Part shown: positions 25,871 through 34,758 of the stretch, one piece after another | Numbering within the stretch: the first letter of the stretch is position 1 | Layout: each line of letters begins with the position of its first letter | NCBI GenBank assembly: GCA_017984315.1 | Contig: JAGNZR010000001.1 | Span: forward strand, 90,231 to 154,230 | Direction of reading: 5' to 3' | Length of the DNA: 64,000 nucleotides | Origin: Fusobacteriaceae bacterium | Lineage (GTDB): Bacteria; Fusobacteriota; Fusobacteriia; Fusobacteriales; Fusobacteriaceae | Notes under the pieces: generated by a model | Seen by the model: only the letters and a program-made list of their open reading frames with translations | The model's database searches: none | What the model was told of the DNA's origin: nothing | Translations under genes and position numbers: made by a program

Positions 25871-26551
25871 TTATTTTATTATCCCCTCATTTACCAATAA
25901 ATTATAAATATCACTACTTATCTCATCAATATTTTTAATTTTTTCTCCTTGAGCACAGGAAATCTCTTTCCATCCACTTATTTTAGCTATTTCACAGGCG
26001 TTATAATAAGATTTTTTTAAATATTCGTTATCTGATTCATGAATATCTTTTTTTGTTTCATTTGTTATCTTATTTTTTCTGCCTTCCATTAATTTTAATG
26101 CTGATTCTGGAGGCATATTTAAAAATATAACTATATCAGGTCTAGGAATATCCATTTTATTATATTCCAAATCCTCTAACCAATTTAAATATTCACTTTT
26201 AGCTTTTTCATCATCTATTTTTGAAGCTTGATGAATCATATTTGAAGTAGTATACCTATCAGTAACTATTATCCCATTGTTATTATAAAAAAATTCCCAG
26301 TCTTTTTTATATGAAGCATATCTATCTATTGCATACATAGTAGAAATTGGGTAAGGATTAATTACTTTTGGATCTTTTCCAAACTCTCCAGCTAAATACA
26401 TCTTTACAGGTTCACATGCAGGACTTTCATAATTTGGAAATGATAATTTTCTTACATTCAAACTCTTATTTTTTAATTTTTCAAATAAAATCTCTGTTTG
26501 GGTCTGTTTTCCGCTAGAATCAGTCCCCTCTATAACAATTATTTTTCCCAT
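25871..26551 (-). CDS. tmk: Thymidylate kinase-like nucleotide kinase
   Basis: 226 residues. The P-loop is IVIEGTDSSGKQTQ, the dTMP kinase form. DRYTTSNMIHQ matches the DRY motif, and MEGRKNKITNETKKDIHES the LID. It phosphorylates dTMP to dTDP. The SSGKQTQ loop differs slightly from the usual DGAGKTT, as in the dTMP kinase-like branch of Fusobacteria and some Firmicutes, so a different deoxynucleotide substrate is possible. It sits between dxr and rseP. Confidence 0.85.
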   Translation of the reverse strand: MGKIIVIEGTDSSGKQTQTEILFEKLKNKSLNVRKLSFPNYESPACEPVKMYLAGEFGKDPKVINPYPISTMYAIDRYASYKKDWEFFYNNNGIIVTDRYTTSNMIHQASKIDDEKAKSEYLNWLEDLEYNKMDIPRPDIVIFLNMPPESALKLMEGRKNKITNETKKDIHESDNEYLKKSYYNACEIAKISGWKEISCAQGEKIKNIDEISSDIYNLLVNEGIIK

Positions 26552-26565
26552 TTTTTCTACCTCTT

Positions 26566-27720
26566 CTATTTTTTAGAATAAGAGTTATATACAAACTCTC
26601 TTGTTTCTTTATCTGCTGTTTTAACACACTCCACGTTTTTAACAGTTTTTACATTGTGGATCTCCATTGATTTTTCAATTATTTCATAAATTTCTAAAAA
26701 TTTAATTTCCCCTTTTAAGAACAGTTCAACTGCTACTTCATTAGCAGCATTGAAAACAGCGGGCATTGTTCCCCCTGTTCTTCCTGCTTTAAAAGCTAAC
26801 TCTATCCCTTTGAAAGTTTCATTATCAGGTTGTTCAAATGTAAGAGATGATATTTTTTTAAAATCTAATTTATCCAATACTATATTAGCCTCTCTTTGTG
26901 GATAAGTAAATGCATATTGTATAGGAAGCTTCATATCAGGAACTCCTAACTGTGCAATTACGCTAGAATCTTTGAACTCTACCATAGAATGGATTATGCT
27001 TTGAGGATGAACTAAAACCTCAATATCATCATAAGAAACCCCAAAAAGTTGATGAGCTTCAATCACTTCTAACCCTTTATTTACCAAAGTAGAGGAATCT
27101 ATCGTTATTTTTTTACCCATAGACCAATTTGGATGTTTTAGAGCGTCCTCCACTTTTACATCTTTCAAATCCTCTATTTTTTTACCTCTAAATGTTCCAC
27201 CACTAGCTGTTATAATTATTTTTGAAACTTCATCTTTTTTTCCACCAAGCATAGATTGAAATATTGCTGAATGCTCACTGTCAACAGGTATAATCTCTGC
27301 TTTAGGATACTCTTTTAAAATCTCATTTATATAATCTCCTGCCGCAACCATCGTCTCCTTATTTGCCAAAGCTATTCTTTTAGATTTTTTTATCCCTTCA
27401 ACTGTAGCATCAATCCCTACAGCACCACTTACAGCAGTTAGTAAAATATCATAATCATCTAAAGAAGCGATAGCTTTTAGCCCTGCATCCCCTAAATAAA
27501 GTGTTATCTCTGGAAATTTTTCTTTTATTTTTTCATATCCAATATCTGTTCCTACTGATACGTACTTTGGATTGAACTCTTCTATCTGTTCCAATAAAAG
27601 TTCATAATTCCCATATCCTGAAAGAGCTAATACTTGAAATTTATCTCTAGACTCCCTTATTACATTTAAAGCGTTTACTCCAATACTTCCTGTTGACCCT
27701 AAAATAGCAATTCTTTTCAA
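26566..27720 (-). CDS. dxr: 1-deoxy-D-xylulose 5-phosphate reductoisomerase
   Basis: 384 residues, the standard length. It makes MEP with NADPH, the committed step of non-mevalonate isoprenoid synthesis. The NADPH loop is [15 protein letters not shown], the metal site is in [11 protein letters not shown], and [21 protein letters not shown] is the substrate region (shown in overlapping pieces). It is in the cdsA-uppS neighbourhood, which uses isoprenoids for cell-wall lipid carrier. A terminator hairpin lies before it, so it may be transcribed separately. Confidence 0.95.
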   Translation of the reverse strand: MKRIAILGSTGSIGVNALNVIRESRDKFQVLALSGYGNYELLLEQIEEFNPKYVSVGTDIGYEKIKEKFPEITLYLGDAGLKAIASLDDYDILLTAVSGAVGIDATVEGIKKSKRIALANKETMVAAGDYINEILKEYPKAEIIPVDSEHSAIFQSMLGGKKDEVSKIIITASGGTFRGKKIEDLKDVKVEDALKHPNWSMGKKITIDSSTLVNKGLEVIEAHQLFGVSYDDIEVLVHPQSIIHSMVEFKDSSVIAQLGVPDMKLPIQYAFTYPQREANIVLDKLDFKKISSLTFEQPDNETFKGIELAFKAGRTGGTMPAVFNAANEVAVELFLKGEIKFLEIYEIIEKSMEIHNVKTVKNVECVKTADKETREFVYNSYSKK

Positions 27721-27739
27721 TTTAATAATCCCCCTTAAA

Positions 27740-27776
27740 AAAAGGGTGTCAAAAACTAGTTTCGAAACACCCTTTT
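27740..27776 (-). terminator. Hairpin between cdsA and dxr
   Basis: AAAAGGGTGT (27740-27749) pairs with ACACCCTTTT (27767-27776). On the minus strand it ends in seven T residues. It would stop or attenuate transcription before dxr, whose ATG is 17 bases away. Confidence 0.8.
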
Positions 27777-27811
27777 ATTCTTCCATCTAGACTCTATTTT
27801 ATATATTTAAC

Positions 27812-28633
27812 TTATTTTATAAAAAAAGAGAAGAAAAAATTAACCAGTGGCAGAACAAATATTAAACTATCAAATCTGTCTAAAATTCCACCATGTTCTC
27901 CCAATATCCTTCCAGAGTCTTTTATTCCAAACTCTCTTTTGAATAGTGACTCAACTAAATCCCCAATCTGTATGAAGAGACTTATTAATATTCCAATTAT
28001 TATAATACTTCCCACTGAAAGAACCATTGGAAACACACTAAAATAATTATTAATTATATATAGTGCTAATGTTGTAAAAAAAGCACCCCCTATAGCACCT
28101 TCTATAGATTTTTTAGGACTTATTTTGCTAAATCCATTTTTAAAAATCTTCCTTCCAACAGAGATCCCAACAAAATATGCTGAACTGTCACAAAGCCAAA
28201 CTAACACTTGTAGAGTAAGCAGTAACTTTCCTCCATTTTGTAAAAAACTTATAGACAGCATTTTAGAGAAAAATACTCCTACATACACTATTCCTAAAGC
28301 TGTTAACCCTACAGAAGCAGATGTATTCTCAACTTGGTTTTTTAAAACCCTATAAAACAAAATGATTATAATACTTATTGTTAGCACTGTCATCTCATCA
28401 TGTTTAACAGAAATTCTATTCCCAAAGTATGTCATATTGACTATAGTTAGTGCTGTTAATATTCCAAAATTTGAATAGACCTCTTTACCTGATTTTTTTG
28501 CCATAGAAAAAAATTCATAAAGACCTACTCCAACTATTAAATTTACAAAAATTAGTAGTGGTATCCCACCATAATAATAGATATACGCTAAGATTGGAAT
28601 TCCTAAAATAGCCACTAATATCCTATTAAGCAT
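27812..28633 (-). CDS. cdsA: Phosphatidate cytidylyltransferase
   Basis: 273 residues with about eight membrane helices. It makes CDP-diacylglycerol in the membrane. The family signature is near the C-terminus, GDLVESLFKREFGIKDSGR followed by HGGILDRFDSL, and SPKKSIEGAIGG is a conserved loop. Its start is at the uppS stop (shared base), which indicates coupled translation. The CdsA-UppS pair is a common order in bacteria. Confidence 0.94.
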   Translation of the reverse strand: MLNRILVAILGIPILAYIYYYGGIPLLIFVNLIVGVGLYEFFSMAKKSGKEVYSNFGILTALTIVNMTYFGNRISVKHDEMTVLTISIIIILFYRVLKNQVENTSASVGLTALGIVYVGVFFSKMLSISFLQNGGKLLLTLQVLVWLCDSSAYFVGISVGRKIFKNGFSKISPKKSIEGAIGGAFFTTLALYIINNYFSVFPMVLSVGSIIIIGILISLFIQIGDLVESLFKREFGIKDSGRILGEHGGILDRFDSLIFVLPLVNFFFSFFIK

Positions 28634-29319
28634 TATTTTACCCCTCCAAATCTTCTGTCTCTTTTAGTATAACTTAATATAGCTTTGTTTAACTCCTCTT
28701 CATCAAAATCCGGCCAAAGTTTTTCTGTTATATATAGCTCTGAATAAGCAATTTGCCACAATAAAAAATTTGATATTCTGTATTCCCCACTTGTTCTTAT
28801 CATAAGCTCTGGATCAGGGATATCTTTATAAAGATATTTTTTAAAATTCTCTTCTGTTATCTCCTTTTCTCCACTAGAGATTATTTTGTTAACTGCATCA
28901 ATTATTTCAGCTCTTCCACCATAATTAAAAGCTAAATTTAATACTATCCCTGTGTTATTAAAAGTTTTTTCCTCTAAAGCTCTTATAGCTTTTAGAAGGT
29001 CTAGAGGAATATTTTCCTCTCTTCCTGAAACCATAAATTTTATATTATTTATCATGAAATTTTTTTCTTCATTTTTTATGTAATTTTTAAACAGACCCAT
29101 TAAAGTTGATACTTCCTCTTCTGATCTTTTCCAATTTTCAGTAGAAAAAGCATAAACAGTCAAATATTTTATCCCTATTTTATTAGCATATGTAAGTATT
29201 TTCTCTAAATTTTTAGCACCTTCACTATGCCCTACACTTCTTGGCAAAAATCTTTTATTAGCCCATCTTCCATTCCCGTCCATAATAATCGCTATGTGTT
29301 CTGGAATTTTCTTTACCAT
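28633..29319 (-). CDS. uppS: Undecaprenyl diphosphate synthase
   Basis: 228 residues. It extends farnesyl diphosphate by cis-additions to the C55 carrier for peptidoglycan. HIAIIMDGNGRWANKRF holds the catalytic Asp, and TVYAFSTENWKR and RTSGEYRISNFLLWQ are further conserved blocks. It is encoded before cdsA and after birA. No oddity is seen. Confidence 0.95.
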   Translation of the reverse strand: MVKKIPEHIAIIMDGNGRWANKRFLPRSVGHSEGAKNLEKILTYANKIGIKYLTVYAFSTENWKRSEEEVSTLMGLFKNYIKNEEKNFMINNIKFMVSGREENIPLDLLKAIRALEEKTFNNTGIVLNLAFNYGGRAEIIDAVNKIISSGEKEITEENFKKYLYKDIPDPELMIRTSGEYRISNFLLWQIAYSELYITEKLWPDFDEEELNKAILSYTKRDRRFGGVK

Positions 29320-29350
29320 AAAATTTTACTCCCCGAAATAAGTTTTATCA

Positions 29351-30088
29351 TTATATTTTTAAATGGACTTCACCAACTGAAAGTTCCATTCTTTCTTCAT
29401 TGGTAAAAAATTCTAAGCACCCATTTTCCAGAATGTTCCCAGAATTTCCTTTTTTAATTTTATCATTAAAATGTACTTCAATCTCTCTATTTTCTAATAA
29501 GTTATAACTATTAATCTCCTCAAGTATTTCACTCCACTTTCCCTTTTGAAATTTATTAAAATAATATTCTACTTGAGAGATAACTTCAAAAATAATCTTT
29601 TCTATATCGTTTTCAATTTTAGTAAACTCATAAAGAGATGTTGCATAATTTTTTAACTCTTCTAAAATTGTATTATTGATATTTATTCCAATTCCTACAA
29701 CAAAAAAATTGTTGACTTTTTCTATTAAAATTCCAGAAATCTTTCTCTCATATAAATAAACATCATTAGTCCATTTATATGAAATATTCTTTGATAATTC
29801 ACAATTTTTATTATCAGTTAAATATTTCTTTATCCCTTTTAATGTTGCAATCCCCATAACTAAAGGGAGTTTTATATACTCAGAAGATTCCATATTCTTA
29901 TTATCTTCCAATAAAAAAGAAAATAAAGCAGCACCATTTTCTGATACCCATTTGTTCCCTCTTCTACCTCTTCCCATAGATTGTGATTTTGCTATCACTA
30001 AATCTAAATTATATTTTGGATTTAATTCTTTTAAATAATTATTTGTAGAATCTATCTCATCAAATCTAAATACTCTTATATTCTCCAT
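29351..30088 (-). CDS. birA: Biotin-protein ligase without a repressor domain
   Basis: 245 residues. It joins biotin to carrier proteins through biotinyl-AMP. GRGRRGNKWVSENGAALF is the biotin/ATP loop, and YKWTNDVYLYERKISGILIE carries the catalytic Lys (shown to 20 residues). It lacks the N-terminal helix-turn-helix of E. coli BirA and so is a ligase only. The C-terminal cap domain is present. It is 5 bases after galE. Confidence 0.9.
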   Translation of the reverse strand: MENIRVFRFDEIDSTNNYLKELNPKYNLDLVIAKSQSMGRGRRGNKWVSENGAALFSFLLEDNKNMESSEYIKLPLVMGIATLKGIKKYLTDNKNCELSKNISYKWTNDVYLYERKISGILIEKVNNFFVVGIGININNTILEELKNYATSLYEFTKIENDIEKIIFEVISQVEYYFNKFQKGKWSEILEEINSYNLLENREIEVHFNDKIKKGNSGNILENGCLEFFTNEERMELSVGEVHLKI

Positions 30089-30093
30089 ATCAC

Positions 30094-31083
30094 TTAATCT
30101 TCGTATCCATTAGGATTATTTTTATGCCAATTCCAAGCAGATTCTATTATCTGCTCAATTGTATTGTACTTAGGCTTCCAATTTAACTCTTTCATGGCTT
30201 TTTCTGAACTTGCCACAAGTTTTGCTGGATCTCCAGCTCTTCTCGGTGAAATCTCTGCAGGAATTTTATGTCCTGTTATTTTTCTAGCACACTCTATAAC
30301 CTGTTTTACTGAAAATCCCTCTCCATTACCTAGATTGTATGTATTGCTCTCTCCACCATTAAAAAGCCTTTCTAAAGCTTTAATATGAGCATCAGCTAAA
30401 TCCATTACATGTATATAATCCCTAATGCATGTCCCATCTTCTGTTGGGTAGTCCTCTCCATAAATACTTATTTTTTCTCTTTTTTCTAAAGGTACTTGCA
30501 GAATAAGAGGGATTAAATGTGTCTCTACTGTGTGATCCTCCCCTATTTTGCCATTTGAATGTGCTCCAGCTACATTAAAATATCTTAAAACTGTATATTT
30601 TATATTGTGGGCTTTTTCTATCCATTTCAGCATTTTTTCCACAGCTAATTTAGTTTCACCATATGGGTTTGTGGGAATTGTTTCGTCTGATTCTAATATT
30701 GGAATATTTTTAGGTTCCCCATAAGTTGCTGCTGTTGAAGAAAAAACAATTTTATCAACACCGTGTTTTTTCATAGCTTTCAAAAGACAAGCTGTTCCAT
30801 AAACATTATTCTCATAATATTTTATAGGATCAACACAGCTCTCCCCTACAAGGGAATCAGCTGCAAAATCTATAACTCCATCTATTTTATTGTTTTTGAA
30901 TACTCTATTTAAAAACTCTTCATCTCTTAAATCACCTAAAAAAAGTTTTGCATTAGGATCAACAGCATCTACATGTCCTGTTTGTAAATTGTCTAAAACA
31001 ATAACCTCTTTTCCATTTTCTAATAAAAGTTTTGTAACATGACTTCCTATATACCCAGCTCCACCACAAACTAATATTGCCAT
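30094..31083 (-). CDS. galE: UDP-glucose 4-epimerase
   Basis: 329 residues, an extended SDR enzyme. The NAD loop is VCGGAGYIGSHVTKLL, and the catalytic Ser and the Tyr-Lys pair lie in SSTAATYGEP and NPYGETKLAVEKM. It interconverts UDP-glucose and UDP-galactose for galactose use and surface polysaccharide. It lies between a FakA-FakB-like gene and birA with short gaps. Confidence 0.93.
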   Translation of the reverse strand: MAILVCGGAGYIGSHVTKLLLENGKEVIVLDNLQTGHVDAVDPNAKLFLGDLRDEEFLNRVFKNNKIDGVIDFAADSLVGESCVDPIKYYENNVYGTACLLKAMKKHGVDKIVFSSTAATYGEPKNIPILESDETIPTNPYGETKLAVEKMLKWIEKAHNIKYTVLRYFNVAGAHSNGKIGEDHTVETHLIPLILQVPLEKREKISIYGEDYPTEDGTCIRDYIHVMDLADAHIKALERLFNGGESNTYNLGNGEGFSVKQVIECARKITGHKIPAEISPRRAGDPAKLVASSEKAMKELNWKPKYNTIEQIIESAWNWHKNNPNGYED

Positions 31084-31110
31084 ATTTTTTTCTCCTTAGA
31101 TCTTCTTATT

Positions 31111-33015
31111 TTATTTTTTAGATATAATCCCCACACAATAAACTGGACCTGTGTGAGACCCTATAGTTCCGCCAATTTCAGATTTTTGAATAACATTGAT
31201 TTCACTCAACCCTTCTAAACCTTTTTCTATTTTATAAATAGAATTTTTTTCTTTTTTAGTTCCACCCCAAGACAGACTTAAATCAATCTGCCCTTTGGAC
31301 ATCTCATTTTTTATTATTTTTATCAATGCTTTTTGTGCACCACTTTCACCAATATGATTGCTCTCTAAGCATATCTCGCCATCTTGAATTTTTAAAATAG
31401 TTCTTAAATTAAAAATATCTCCTATTAAAGCTTTAGTTTTTCCTATTCTTCCACTTTTAAGTAAATAGTTTATATCACTAACAACAAAATATAGTTTTTC
31501 TCTACTTTGAATAACTTCAAGCTCTGCTAATATATCTTTTATTGATAAATTGTTTTTTACCATATTAGCTGCACATAGAGTTTGATAACCTAATCCTATG
31601 CTTACTGTATTAGAATCTATAACTATTACATTTTCCTCATTTTTTTCCAGCATCTCTTTTGCTACTTTAGCAGATTGCTGAGTTCCACTAAGCTTAGAAG
31701 ACAAGTGAATAGAGATAATCTTTTTATACCCTTTCTCAAATAGCTCCTCATACAATTTTTTAAATTCTCCTGGAGAAGGGTGTGACGTTTTAGGCATTAC
31801 CCCTTTTTCTGTTATATTTTTCCAAAATACAGTTTTATCTAAATCTATTCCATCTCTATAATATTCTTCGCTGTTAAGTTTCACTTTTAATGGAATTATA
31901 GTTATGTCTAAATCTTTTATTAACTCTTTTGTCAAATCTGAAGATGAATCTGTAACTATAGCTATCTCAGAACCTCTTGAGCCATTGCTAACTTCATTTA
32001 TATACTTAGCAATGCTATTCTCCTCTAATTCTTCTTTCTTTTCACTATTATCATTTTCTTCCATATTTTGGCACTTTACATCAATATTTTTTACCACTAT
32101 ATGGCTTAAAGCTCCATGCTTTAGCCCTATTTCTAAAATTATTCCTGGGTTATTTGTGTGTATATGAGTTTTTATTTTTTTAGCAGCTTGCACGCAAATT
32201 ATCGAATCACCATATTTTGAAAGTTCATCTTTATAGCTGTCCATATCTATCTCTTGACATGCAATTAAAAACTCCACAGAGTAATCTGTTCTAGCGCTCT
32301 CACAAACTCTCTCTACCCTCTGATTCTCTAATCTCTCTCTTCTATTTTCTTGAGATTTTACTATTCTTTCTAAATCTTTTAACATTTCAGGATCTGTTAC
32401 TGATTTTTCAAACCCTTCTAGCATATAAAAAATACCTTTTCCTCCAGCATCTACTACCCCAGCATCTTTTAAATTAGATAAAATATTAGGTGTCTCTTCA
32501 ACAGCTTCTTGAGCTATATTTTTTACATGCACTAAAAAAAGGATAAAATCATCCTTAGGACCTTTATAATTTAAAGCACCTTCAGCAACTCTTTTTATAA
32601 CTGTTAACATCGTTCCTTCTACAGGGTTTTCAACTGCTCTATAAACATGCTCTCTAGCTAAATCAAACCCTTTAGCAACATCTGCAATAGTAACTTCCTC
32701 TTTTCCTTTTATCCCTTTTAAAAAACCTTGTATAAATTGGGATAAAATTATACCAGAATTTCCTCTAGCACCTAATATAACACTATCTGAAACCAGCTCT
32801 ACCAACTCTTCCATATCAATTTTATGATCTAATTTTATCAATTCATTCTCTACAGATTGCAATGTCATAGACATATTTGTCCCTGTATCTCCATCTGGCA
32901 CGGGATATACATTAAGGTCATTTAAAACATCTGAATACTTAGATAACCATCTGCTTGCTGCTATTAGTAGTTTTGTAAAACGTATTGAATTCAAAAATTT
33001 TATCTCTAGTTTCAC
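31111..33015 (-). CDS. Fused DAK2-DegV protein (FakA kinase + FakB fatty-acid binder)
   Basis: 634 residues. Residues 1-205 are a DhaL/DAK2 kinase domain (NVYPVPDGDTGTNM at 36-49, LGARGNSGIILSQF at 81-94). Residues 205-312 match the middle of FakA (VEFLIAC, KTHIHTNNPG). After a charged linker (313-347), residues 350-634 form a DegV domain (VTDSSSDLTKE, SSKLSGTQQSA, LKSGRIGKTKA, GSHTGP). FakA normally phosphorylates a fatty acid held by a separate FakB, and here both are in one chain, replacing the FakA C-terminus. The GTG start at 33015 has AGGGGGA before it. Confidence 0.9.
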   Translation of the reverse strand: MKLEIKFLNSIRFTKLLIAASRWLSKYSDVLNDLNVYPVPDGDTGTNMSMTLQSVENELIKLDHKIDMEELVELVSDSVILGARGNSGIILSQFIQGFLKGIKGKEEVTIADVAKGFDLAREHVYRAVENPVEGTMLTVIKRVAEGALNYKGPKDDFILFLVHVKNIAQEAVEETPNILSNLKDAGVVDAGGKGIFYMLEGFEKSVTDPEMLKDLERIVKSQENRRERLENQRVERVCESARTDYSVEFLIACQEIDMDSYKDELSKYGDSIICVQAAKKIKTHIHTNNPGIILEIGLKHGALSHIVVKNIDVKCQNMEENDNSEKKEELEENSIAKYINEVSNGSRGSEIAIVTDSSSDLTKELIKDLDITIIPLKVKLNSEEYYRDGIDLDKTVFWKNITEKGVMPKTSHPSPGEFKKLYEELFEKGYKKIISIHLSSKLSGTQQSAKVAKEMLEKNEENVIVIDSNTVSIGLGYQTLCAANMVKNNLSIKDILAELEVIQSREKLYFVVSDINYLLKSGRIGKTKALIGDIFNLRTILKIQDGEICLESNHIGESGAQKALIKIIKNEMSKGQIDLSLSWGGTKKEKNSIYKIEKGLEGLSEINVIQKSEIGGTIGSHTGPVYCVGIISKK

Positions 33016-33037
33016 TTTATATCCCCCTAAAACTTGC

Positions 33038-34240
33038 TCAGCTATTTCTTAAAATTGTTACACTTTCGTAAAGTGCTTGTAAAACTGATTTTTCTCTTAT
33101 TTTATCTCTATTTCCTCTAAATATAAATCTCTTAGCTATTACTTCATCTTTTATTTTAAAACCTATATAAACAAGCCCAACTGGCTTTTTATCAGTTCCA
33201 CCATTTGGTCCTGCAATCCCTGTTATAGAAATACCAAAGTCTGTATCTAAACCTTGTGCCATCTCTTTGGCAACTTCTTCACTTACAGCACCGTATTTTT
33301 TTAAAGAGGATTCTTTTACATTTAAATTTTTCATTTTTGATATATTACTATAAGTAACTAGACCCTCTTTAAAAACTTCTGAAGCTCCTGATACACTAAC
33401 TATTCTTGAAGATAATAGCCCTCCTGAACAAGATTCAGCTACAGAGATATCCATCCCCTTTTCTTTTAGTTTTTTTATTAAAAGGGTTTCAAGTCTCTCC
33501 TCATCCTCACCGTATATAGAATTTCCTAACTCATTATACAAGTTTTCAATAATTTTTTCTACTACCTTTTTATGGGACAACCTAGACTGCAGCCTAATAA
33601 GAGTACCATAATCCTTTACTAAAAATTCGTAATATACATCATCTGACAAGAAATATTTTTTTACTCTCTCCTCTAAATGAGATTCAGGTACCCCAACTGT
33701 AATTAAGTCTTTTATATATATTTCATCTATATTATGCATATGATTCTCTCTATACCATTTTAAAAATTTAGGAAAAATATTGTATAACTCTCTTGGAACT
33801 CCTGGGAAAACTGCAATTCCCTCAACAAAAATCCCATTTGCCATACCAACATCGTTAGAAAAACTTATTGCACCTTCTGGTTTTTCTACCTCTTTATAAT
33901 TTACAATTTTATAATTAGTATCTCTTCTTTTAAACTTTTCTACAAACTCACAACGCTCTATCTCATCAATAATTAAAGGTTTATTAAAAAAATCTGCAAT
34001 ACTCTCTTTTGTTATATCATCTAAAGTAGGTCCCATTCCCCCTGAAACAATAACTAACTCGGCATTTTTTTTAGCATACTCTAAGCCTTTTATTATCTCA
34101 TGTTTAAAATCTCTGACAACTATTTTGCTCTCTATTTCAATCCCGTATTTATTTAACTCTTCCCCTATGAAAATACTATTTGTATCAATAAATCCACCAT
34201 TGAGCAGTTCTGTTCCCACCATTATTAAAATTGCTTTCAT
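33038..34240 (-). CDS. cinA: CinA: MoaB-like domain plus NMN deamidase domain
   Basis: 400 residues. The N-terminal MoaB-like domain (MVGTELLNGGFIDTNS, VIVSGGMGPTLDDITKE) is the ADP-ribose pyrophosphatase-like part. The C-terminal PncC domain (SVAESCSGGLLSSRIV, ISITGIAGPNGGTDKKPVG) deamidates NMN for NAD recycling. The name comes from competence operons, but no competence genes are near. It lies between pgpA and the Fak-type gene. Confidence 0.93.
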   Translation of the reverse strand: MKAILIMVGTELLNGGFIDTNSIFIGEELNKYGIEIESKIVVRDFKHEIIKGLEYAKKNAELVIVSGGMGPTLDDITKESIADFFNKPLIIDEIERCEFVEKFKRRDTNYKIVNYKEVEKPEGAISFSNDVGMANGIFVEGIAVFPGVPRELYNIFPKFLKWYRENHMHNIDEIYIKDLITVGVPESHLEERVKKYFLSDDVYYEFLVKDYGTLIRLQSRLSHKKVVEKIIENLYNELGNSIYGEDEERLETLLIKKLKEKGMDISVAESCSGGLLSSRIVSVSGASEVFKEGLVTYSNISKMKNLNVKESSLKKYGAVSEEVAKEMAQGLDTDFGISITGIAGPNGGTDKKPVGLVYIGFKIKDEVIAKRFIFRGNRDKIREKSVLQALYESVTILRNS

Positions 34241-34258
34241 TTTTTAACCCTCTCTTAT

Positions 34259-34756
34259 TTAAAATATAAAACACCAAATAGTGACTAAAATAAAGTTTCC
34301 AAACATCCCAGCTAAAAAATCATCTAAAACTACACCAACTCCATGCCCTATATTCTGAGAGTAGTATATAGGACCTATTTTTGTTATATCTAATATTCTA
34401 AATATTATAAAAGCTAAAATAATAGCTACAAAATTTTGATATACCCCTACAGGATTAATAAGAAAAAGCGTTGTTAAAAAACCCAAGACCTCATCTATTA
34501 CAACCTCTTGTGGATCTTTCTTTTTATATATCTCTCTTTCACAAATATCCGATATATACACAGCTAACATAAAAAAAGTCATAAGCATAATAAAATAAAA
34601 TGAATTATAGACCATATTATTAGGAAAAAATCTTTTTATGTAACTTAACAAGATAAAAACTGGTATTCCACCTAATGTTCCAAATGTCCCTGGAGCTTTT
34701 TTCATCTCTCCAAGCCCAAACCATGTTCCTAGATTTTTTACTGTGCTATGTTTCAT
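34259..34756 (-). CDS. pgpA: Phosphatidylglycerophosphatase A
   Basis: About 165 residues with four membrane helices. It removes phosphate from phosphatidylglycerol phosphate. GTFGTLGGIPVFILL and VIDEVLGF are family motifs, and VLDDFLAGMFGN is near the end. The start at 34756 (MKHSTVK) has AAAGGAG about 10 bases upstream and directly follows the U32 stop. A longer frame would use TTG inside the U32 gene. Confidence 0.9.
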   Translation of the reverse strand: MKHSTVKNLGTWFGLGEMKKAPGTFGTLGGIPVFILLSYIKRFFPNNMVYNSFYFIMLMTFFMLAVYISDICEREIYKKKDPQEVVIDEVLGFLTTLFLINPVGVYQNFVAIILAFIIFRILDITKIGPIYYSQNIGHGVGVVLDDFLAGMFGNFILVTIWCFIF

Positions 34757-34758
34757 GA

